From Kribbella turkmenica (GTDB lineage: Bacteria > Actinomycetota > Actinomycetes > Propionibacteriales > Kribbellaceae): a DNA stretch of 44,368 nucleotides. Where the stretch lies: assembly GCF_004348725.1 (NCBI RefSeq), contig NZ_SMKR01000045.1:1-44368 (forward strand). Reading direction: 5' to 3'. Shown piece after piece: positions 39,085 to 44,368 of the stretch. Both the position numbers and the translations under genes were made by a program. Position 1 is the stretch's first letter. The number at the start of each line of letters is the position of its first letter. The notes beneath the pieces are model-generated. The model had not been told where the DNA came from. It did not search any database and saw nothing but the letters and a program-made list of their open reading frames with translations.

Positions 39085-40589
39085 TGACCGACCTGACCAG
39101 GAAGACCGCGGTCGAGCTCGCGGAGCTGATGACGTCCGGCCAGGCGAGCTCGGTGGAGATCACCCAGGCCCACCTGGACCGGATCGCCGCCGTCGACGGT
39201 GCCGTGCAGGCGTTCCTGCACGTGGACACCGAGGGTGCGCTGGCGCAGGCGGCCGAGGTGGACCGCAAGCGCGGCGCGGGGGAGCAGCTCGGGCCGCTGG
39301 CCGGTGTCCCGCTGGCGCTCAAGGACGTGCTCACCCAGGAGGGGGTGCCGACCACGGCCGGCTCGAAGATCCTCGAGGGCTGGAAGCCGCCGTACGACTC
39401 GACGGTGGTCAAGCGGTTGAGGTCGGCGGGCATCGTCATCCTCGGCAAGACCAACATGGACGAGTTCGCCATGGGTTCCTCGACGGAGAACTCGGCGTAC
39501 TTCACCACTCACAACCCGTGGGACCTCGGCCGCATCCCAGGTGGCTCGGGCGGCGGTTCCTCGGCCGCGGTCGCGGCGTACGAGGCGCCGCTCGCGATCG
39601 GCACCGACACCGGTGGCTCGATCCGGCAGCCCGGTGCGTTCACCGGCACGGTCGGCGTGAAGCCGACGTACGGCGGGACGTCGCGGTACGGCCTGATCGC
39701 GCTGGCCTCGTCGCTCGACACGCCTGGTCCGTGTGCGCGGACGACGCTCGACACCGCGCTGCTGCACGAGGCGATCGCCGGCTACGACCCGATGGACTCC
39801 ACGTCGATCAAGCAGGACGTCCCGCCGGTGGTCGACGCGGCCCGGCGCGCGGACGTGAACGGTCTGCGCATCGGCGTGGTCAAGGAGCTCGGCGGTGAGG
39901 GCTACCAGCCGGGCGTCGAGGCGCGCTTCCACGAGTCGGTCGAGCTGCTCACCAAGCTCGGCGCCGAGGTGGTCGAGGTCTCCTGTCCGCACTTCCAGTA
40001 CGCGCTGCCGGCGTACTACCTGATCCTGCCGAGCGAGGCCTCGTCGAACCTGGCCAAGTTCGACGCGATGCGGTACGGGCTGCGTGTCGGCGACGACGGG
40101 GTGAACAGCGCCGAGAAGGTGATGAGCCTGACCCGCGAGGCCGGTTTCGGCGACGAGGTCAAGCGGCGGATCATGCTCGGCACGCACGCCCTCTCGAGCG
40201 GGTACTACGACGCCTACTACGGCCAGGCGCAGAAGGTGCGCACGCTGATCCAGCGCGACTTCGCCAACGCCTACGAGCAGGTCGACGTCCTGGTCTCGCC
40301 GGCCACGCCGACGACCGCGTTCCCGATCGGCGACCGCGCCGACGACCCGATCGCCATGTACAAGAACGACCTCTGCACGATCCCGGTCAACCTGGCCGGC
40401 AACGCGGCCGCGTCGTTCCCGTGCGGCCTGGCCGACGAGGACGACCTGCCGGTCGGCTTCCACGTGATGGCCCCGGTGATGCGCGACGACCTGCTGTACC
40501 AGGTCGGGTCCGCGCTCGAGGCCGCCCTGGCCGAGCAGTGGGGCGGCGTCCTGATGGCACAGGCTCCGGAGCTGGAGGTGACCCGATGA
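39084..40589 (+). CDS. gatA: Aspartyl/glutamyl-tRNA amidotransferase subunit A
   Basis: The protein is 501 aa; the ATG at 39084 overlaps the gatC stop and follows GGAGGAGGA. It shows the amidase signature with Lys80 in LALKDVL, the cis-Ser155 in [10 protein letters not shown] and the nucleophile Ser179 in [11 protein letters not shown], 24 residues apart as in the family. It releases ammonia from glutamine for conversion of Glu-tRNA-Gln or Asp-tRNA-Asn to the correct aminoacyl-tRNA. gatB follows with an ATGA overlap. In mycobacteria pfkA separates gatA and gatB; here they are adjacent. Confidence 0.97.
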   Translation: MTDLTRKTAVELAELMTSGQASSVEITQAHLDRIAAVDGAVQAFLHVDTEGALAQAAEVDRKRGAGEQLGPLAGVPLALKDVLTQEGVPTTAGSKILEGWKPPYDSTVVKRLRSAGIVILGKTNMDEFAMGSSTENSAYFTTHNPWDLGRIPGGSGGGSSAAVAAYEAPLAIGTDTGGSIRQPGAFTGTVGVKPTYGGTSRYGLIALASSLDTPGPCARTTLDTALLHEAIAGYDPMDSTSIKQDVPPVVDAARRADVNGLRIGVVKELGGEGYQPGVEARFHESVELLTKLGAEVVEVSCPHFQYALPAYYLILPSEASSNLAKFDAMRYGLRVGDDGVNSAEKVMSLTREAGFGDEVKRRIMLGTHALSSGYYDAYYGQAQKVRTLIQRDFANAYEQVDVLVSPATPTTAFPIGDRADDPIAMYKNDLCTIPVNLAGNAAASFPCGLADEDDLPVGFHVMAPVMRDDLLYQVGSALEAALAEQWGGVLMAQAPELEVTR

Positions 40590-42097
40590 CCGTCGACGTT
40601 CTCGAGATCGGCGACGCGCTGGCGCAGTACGACCCGGTGATGGGCCTCGAGGTCCACGTCGAGCTGAACACGAAGTCGAAGATGTTCTGCGGCTGCCCGA
40701 CCGTGTTCGGCGCGCCGCCGAACACGCAGACCTGCCCGGTCTGCCTCGGCCTGCCGGGCGCGCTGCCGGTGGTGAACGCGCGCGCGGTCGAGTCCGCGAT
40801 CAAGATCGGCCTGGCGCTGAACTGCGAGATCGCCGAGTGGTGCCGGTTCGCCCGGAAGAACTACTTCTACCCGGACATGCCGAAGAACTTCCAGACCTCC
40901 CAGTACGACGAGCCGATCGCGTACAACGGCTGGACCGAGGTGGCAGTGCCGTCAGGAGACGGCGGGACAGAGTTCTATCGGATCGAGATCGAGCGCGCCC
41001 ACATGGAGGAGGACACCGGCAAGTCCACCCACGTCGGCGGCGCGACCGGCCGGATCCACGGCGCCTCGCACTCGCTGGTCGACTACAACCGGGCCGGCAT
41101 CCCGCTGATCGAGATCGTCACCAAGACGATCGAGGTCCCGGCCGAGAAGGCCGCCGCGGTCGCGCGGGCGTACGTGAGCATGCTGCGGGACCTGCTGCTC
41201 GCGCTCGACGTCTCCGACGTCCGGATGGACCAGGGGTCGCTGCGCTGCGACGCGAACGTCTCGCTGAAGCCGAAGGGCTCCCCGGTGCTGGGGACCCGGA
41301 CCGAGACGAAGAACGTGAACTCGTTCCGCTCGGTCGAGCGCGCGATCACCTACGAGATCACCCGGCAGGCCGCCGTGCTGAGCTCCGGTGGCAAGGTCGT
41401 GCAGGAGACTCGGCACTGGCACGAGGACACCGGCATCACCACGTCCGGCCGGGAGAAGTCGGACGCGGAGGACTACCGGTACTTCCCGGAGCCCGACCTG
41501 GTCCCGGTGGCCCCGTCCCGCGAGTGGGTCGAGGAGATCCGGTCGTCGTTGCCGGAGGCACCTTCGCTGCGCCGGGTCCGGCTGCAGGAGGCGTGGAGTT
41601 TCACCGACCTGGAGATGCGCGACGTCGTCAACGGCAACGCGCTCGAGCCGATCGTGAAGACGGTCGAGCTCGGGGTGACGCCGGCCGCGGCGAAGAAGTG
41701 GTGGCTGGGTGAGCTGGCCCGGGCGGCGAACGAGTCGGGTCAGGACCTGGACGCGCTCGGGGTCGGGCCGGCCGAGGTCGCCGAGGTGCAGAAGCTCGTC
41801 GACGCGGGTTCGCTCAACGACAAGCTGGCGCGGCAGGTCTTCGACGGCCTGGTCAAGGGCGAGGGCACGCCGGCCGAGATCATCGAGAAGCGCGGTCTCG
41901 CGCTGGTCTCGGACGACTCCGCCCTGATCGAGGCCATCGACCGGGCGATCGCGGCCAACCCGGACGTGGTCGAGAAGGTGAACTCGGGCAAGCCGGCCGC
42001 GGCGGGCGCGCTGATCGGCGCGGTCATGAAGGACATGCGCGGTCAGGCGGACGCGGCCAAGGTGCGCGAGCTGCTGAACGCCAAGCTGGGGATCTGA
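40586..42097 (+). CDS. gatB: Aspartyl/glutamyl-tRNA amidotransferase subunit B
   Basis: The protein is 503 aa; the ATG at 40586 follows GGAGGTG. The signature [18 protein letters not shown] begins at about residue 19. CGCP and CPVCLG supply the C-x-C and C-x-x-C zinc site, then [22 protein letters not shown] and [14 protein letters not shown] follow. The kinase-like cradle phosphorylates the misacylated tRNA with ATP. The C-terminal YqeY-like tail domain (about 360-500) binds tRNA. It is the last gene of the gat operon and is followed by a terminator. Confidence 0.97.
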   Translation: MTVDVLEIGDALAQYDPVMGLEVHVELNTKSKMFCGCPTVFGAPPNTQTCPVCLGLPGALPVVNARAVESAIKIGLALNCEIAEWCRFARKNYFYPDMPKNFQTSQYDEPIAYNGWTEVAVPSGDGGTEFYRIEIERAHMEEDTGKSTHVGGATGRIHGASHSLVDYNRAGIPLIEIVTKTIEVPAEKAAAVARAYVSMLRDLLLALDVSDVRMDQGSLRCDANVSLKPKGSPVLGTRTETKNVNSFRSVERAITYEITRQAAVLSSGGKVVQETRHWHEDTGITTSGREKSDAEDYRYFPEPDLVPVAPSREWVEEIRSSLPEAPSLRRVRLQEAWSFTDLEMRDVVNGNALEPIVKTVELGVTPAAAKKWWLGELARAANESGQDLDALGVGPAEVAEVQKLVDAGSLNDKLARQVFDGLVKGEGTPAEIIEKRGLALVSDDSALIEAIDRAIAANPDVVEKVNSGKPAAAGALIGAVMKDMRGQADAAKVRELLNAKLGI

Positions 42098-42116
42098 GCG
42101 CGCGTTCCCTGCGGGA

Positions 42117-42147
42117 CCCGGAGCCGGCCGGTCGGGCCGGCTCCGGG
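42117..42147. terminator. Terminator after gatB, shared with a convergent gene
   Basis: CCCGGAGCCGGCC (42117-42129) pairs with GGCCGGCTCCGGG (42135-42147) around a 5-nt loop, giving a perfect 13-bp stem. It begins 20 nt after the gatB stop and is followed by CTTCTGCTGT on the plus strand. It also lies 9 nt beyond the end of the minus-strand gene at 42157. Confidence 0.8.
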
Positions 42148-42156
42148 CTTCTGCTG

Positions 42157-42690
42157 TCAGGCTGCGTGCCGGTGCCCGGTGTTCTCCACCGGAGCGTCCG
42201 GCATCGTCTCGCCTTCGACCTCGCCGCCGTTCCCGACTGCGGCGTCGGCGAGCAGCGTCCGGGCGACCGAGAGGTCCTCGACCGCGCACCGGACCTCGTA
42301 GCGGGTCGGCACGACCTCGGTCTCGACGACGTCCGGGCGGTTCCGGATCAGGCCCCGGAAGAGTCCCCACAAGGTGCCGAGCAGGCCGCCGTACACGAAG
42401 CCCCAGACGACCACGGCGAGCCCGGTCAGGCTGGTCTCGGCGACCAGCGTGACGAACACGGCGGCCAGCAGTCCGAGGGCGGCGCCTTGCAGCGCACCGA
42501 CGGCGGTCAGCGTGACGACCGGGACGGCCTGCCGTTTTCGCGCCTGCCGGAGGTCGGCGCCGACGATGCTCATCGACCCGGCGTCCATCCCGTAACTTCG
42601 CAGGTGGTCGACTGTCCGCTGAGCCTCCTCGAAGCTGCTCACCGATGCGATCACACTGCTGGGTACGACGGACACCTGGTCGGGCCGCAT
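42157..42690 (-). CDS. General-stress-protein-17M-like membrane protein
   Basis: The protein is 177 aa; the ATG at 42690 has AGGAGG about 11 nt upstream. The N-terminal domain (about 12-48, SFEEAQRTVDHLRSYGMD, SIVGADLR) matches the GSP17M/YflT-like ferredoxin-fold module found in actinobacterial stress proteins. Two membrane helices follow (about 57-80 and 88-112, with a glycine-rich WGFVYGGLLGTLWGLF). A small C-terminal domain (RYEVRCAVEDLSVARTLL) has a similar alpha-beta look. The likely place is the cytoplasmic membrane; the molecular role is unknown. It is transcribed away from the sugar dehydrogenase gene by a separate promoter or read-through across a 77-nt gap. Confidence 0.8.
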   Translation of the reverse strand: MRPDQVSVVPSSVIASVSSFEEAQRTVDHLRSYGMDAGSMSIVGADLRQARKRQAVPVVTLTAVGALQGAALGLLAAVFVTLVAETSLTGLAVVVWGFVYGGLLGTLWGLFRGLIRNRPDVVETEVVPTRYEVRCAVEDLSVARTLLADAAVGNGGEVEGETMPDAPVENTGHRHAA

Positions 42691-42767
42691 CCCTATCAGT
42701 CCTCCTCTGGTCTGTGGGCTTGTTCCACAAGTACCAGACGACCGAAGGGCCCAAACGGTCGGCGCAG

Positions 42768-43919
42768 TCAGCGGCTGATGGCGATCCGGAGGATCCGGTC
42801 GTCGCCGTCGCGGGTGTCGCCCCGGCCGTCGGTGTTCGAGGTGGTCAGCCACAGGGAGCCGTCGGGCGCCGCCTCGACCGTGCGCAGCCGGCCGAACTGG
42901 TTGGTGAAGAACGCCTGCGGCTCGCCCGTTCGCTTGCCTCCGGCAACCGGAATCGCCCACAGCCGTTCGCCGCGCAGCGAGGCCATGAACACGTGCCCCT
43001 GGGCGAACGCGATCCCCGACGGTGACGCGTCGTCGGTCCGCCACTGCGCGATCGGGTTCGTCATCCCGTCCAGGTCCTCGATCCCCTCCGCGGCCGGCCA
43101 GCCGTAGTTCGCGCCCGAGGTGACCGCGTTGAGCTCGTCCCAGGTGTTCTGGCCGAACTCGGCGGCGTACAACTGGTTCCCGTCGAAGGCGAGACCCTGG
43201 ACGTTGCGGTGGCCCTTCGAGTACCAGATCCGCCCGCCCGGGTTGCCCGGTGCGGCCTTGCCGTCGGTGGTGATCCGGAGGATCTTCCCGCCGAGCGAGC
43301 CGTCGTCCTGCGAGTTCGGCCGGTCCCCGCCGTCACCGGTGCCGGCGTACAGGAAACCGTCGGGTCCGAACCGGAGCCGCCCGCCGTTGTGGATCGCGGC
43401 CTCCGGGATGCCGTCCAGGATCACCTGCTGGCCGCTGAGCCGGTTGTCCCGGAACGTCAGCCGGGCGATCCGGTTGTCGCTGCCGGAGCTGTAGTAGGCG
43501 TAGACGTACGGACGCGTCGGGTACTGCGGGTCGACGGCCAGCCCGAGCAGTCCGCCCTCGGACGACGGGTCCACGTCATCGATCTCGCCGACCTCGGTCA
43601 CGCGCCCGCCGGCGATCCGCTTGACCTTCGCCGAGTCGCGCTCGGTCACCAGCGCAGTCTGGTCCGGCAGGAAGGCCAGCCCCCACGGCACCTCGATCCC
43701 GGTCGCCACGGTCGAGGCCACGGTCAGCTTCACCGGGCCTTGCGCGGTCGCGGTGGTCCGCGGCGGGGCCGACGTCGTACCCGGGCTGGCCGGCGCGGGC
43801 GTCGTACTGGACGGGCTGGTCGCCGACGTCCCGGAACCGGACGGCTCACCGCCGTCGTCGCCGGAGCACCCGGCCGCGAGTGCGAGCGCCGCCACCATCA
43901 CCGCTGCACGAGCCTTCAC
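42768..43919 (-). CDS. Secreted sugar (glucose/sorbosone) dehydrogenase lipoprotein
   Basis: The protein is 383 aa from a GTG at 43919, with GAGGAG 5 nt upstream. A lipoprotein signal with the lipobox ALAAGC (Cys18) is followed by a Ser/Thr/Pro linker (about 20-65). The beta propeller has VPWGLAFLPDQTALVTERDSA, EGGLLGLAVDP, the His-containing IHNGGRLRFGPDGFLYAGTGDGG, GGKILRI and GHRNVQGLAFDG. These match the PQQ-dependent GSDH family, where the motif His is the catalytic base. It should oxidise aldose sugars outside the membrane if PQQ is available. No pqq synthesis genes are in the window, so the cofactor may be acquired from outside or differ. Confidence 0.9.
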   Translation of the reverse strand: MKARAAVMVAALALAAGCSGDDGGEPSGSGTSATSPSSTTPAPASPGTTSAPPRTTATAQGPVKLTVASTVATGIEVPWGLAFLPDQTALVTERDSAKVKRIAGGRVTEVGEIDDVDPSSEGGLLGLAVDPQYPTRPYVYAYYSSGSDNRIARLTFRDNRLSGQQVILDGIPEAAIHNGGRLRFGPDGFLYAGTGDGGDRPNSQDDGSLGGKILRITTDGKAAPGNPGGRIWYSKGHRNVQGLAFDGNQLYAAEFGQNTWDELNAVTSGANYGWPAAEGIEDLDGMTNPIAQWRTDDASPSGIAFAQGHVFMASLRGERLWAIPVAGGKRTGEPQAFFTNQFGRLRTVEAAPDGSLWLTTSNTDGRGDTRDGDDRILRIAISR

Positions 43920-43950
43920 GCCGTCTCCTCAGGTCGATGTGCCTCCCAAG

Positions 43951-44368
43951 TTAGCGGCTGACACCAGCCCGTACTGCGGGAATCACCCGACCTGCAACCG
44001 ATTCGAGAGACCGCATCGCGGCCTCGTGCGACGACCCCGGCAACCGCAGCCAGTGCGCGAACTGCACGAACCGGGTCGCTTCGTGCAGCGCGATCAAGCG
44101 GGCCGCGACCTCGTCCGGCGTACCGACGAGGTAGTCCTCGCGATTCAGCGGCGGAGGCTCGGTCCCGCCGTACGACGCGATCTCGCCCTCCAGGTAGGCG
44201 ATCCCCGGCGCCGCATCCGCCCAGGCCCGGTCGGCGTCGTCGTCAACGTGCATGATCCCGGTGCAGATCAACGGTGGCGGATCGTCGACAACCTCGTCCA
44301 GCAGCCGCCGCCGTTCGATCAGATCCTTCGGCGTCGCGCAGTACACGATCACCCCGTCCCCCACCCGC
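43951..44368 (-). CDS. LLM-class flavin-dependent oxidoreductase, N-terminus outside the window
   Basis: About 139 codons of the C-terminal part are visible, ending at the TGA at 43951-43953. The region has YCATPKDLIERRRLL, DDPPPLICTGIMHVDDDADRAWAD and LVGTPDEVAARLIALHEA. That last motif is typical of the C-terminal half of luciferase-like monooxygenases, where the loop lies near the flavin phosphate. GYxxGxP-type N-terminal motifs would lie beyond the right edge. F420 or FMN dependence cannot be decided. It is 31 nt downstream of nothing else on this strand and converges with no gene in the window. Confidence 0.75.
   Translation of the reverse strand, partial: RVGDGVIVYCATPKDLIERRRLLDEVVDDPPPLICTGIMHVDDDADRAWADAAPGIAYLEGEIASYGGTEPPPLNREDYLVGTPDEVAARLIALHEATRFVQFAHWLRLPGSSHEAAMRSLESVAGRVIPAVRAGVSR

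Overview
This is 44.4 kb of high-GC chromosomal DNA from an actinobacterium. Very high third-position GC, leaderless GTG and ATG starts, the GlgE/GlgP/GlgX set and a gene order that tracks the Mycobacterium tuberculosis Rv3039c-Rv3009c region all point that way. The secreted enzymes and tolerance of giant antisense frames fit a soil genus such as Kribbella or another Propionibacteriales member; the genus is an inference, not a search result. I see no rRNA, tRNA or CRISPR.

Left part (1-10.8 kb). A minus-strand, translationally coupled operon encodes an ArfA-like OmpA/BON protein, a 37-aa membrane peptide and an ArfC-like membrane protein cut by the window start. Next come a secreted GH18 chitinase and a 1470-aa secreted subtilase with Kelch repeats. 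The subtilase is bracketed by two paralogous winged-helix regulators, each with only a stub of a receiver domain. A threonine-synthase-like PLP enzyme and a small lipoprotein follow.

Storage-glucan part (10.8-21.2 kb). glgE and glgP are divergent around a palindromic LacI-type site, and glgX lies further right. They are separated by a four-helix membrane protein, a gene-free kilobase holding a 303-bp nested inverted-repeat element (16501-16803), a MarR operon and a GDSL hydrolase. GlgE extends alpha-1,4-glucan from maltose-1-phosphate, GlgP phosphorolyses it and GlgX debranches it. The usual partners treS, mak/pep2 and glgB are not in the window.

Conserved backbone (21.3-42.1 kb). After two coupled Gfo/Idh/MocA oxidoreductases, the order is enoyl-CoA hydratase, methyltransferase, acyltransferase, opposite-strand methyltransferase, etfB-etfA, cysteine desulfurase, mnmA, a MetE-like zinc protein, ligA, an opposite-strand ACT protein and gatC-gatA-gatB. 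Order and relative strand match the mycobacterial methylglucose-lipopolysaccharide/ETF/gatCAB region as I remember it. The GH57 branching enzyme (Rv3031) and glucosyltransferase (Rv3032) that define that pathway are missing here. Two membrane-protein genes, one with an in-frame 18-bp tandem repeat, are inserted between ligA and the ACT gene.

Right end (42.1-44.4 kb). Minus-strand genes encode a GSP17M-type membrane protein, a sugar/sorbosone dehydrogenase lipoprotein and a truncated luciferase-like oxidoreductase.
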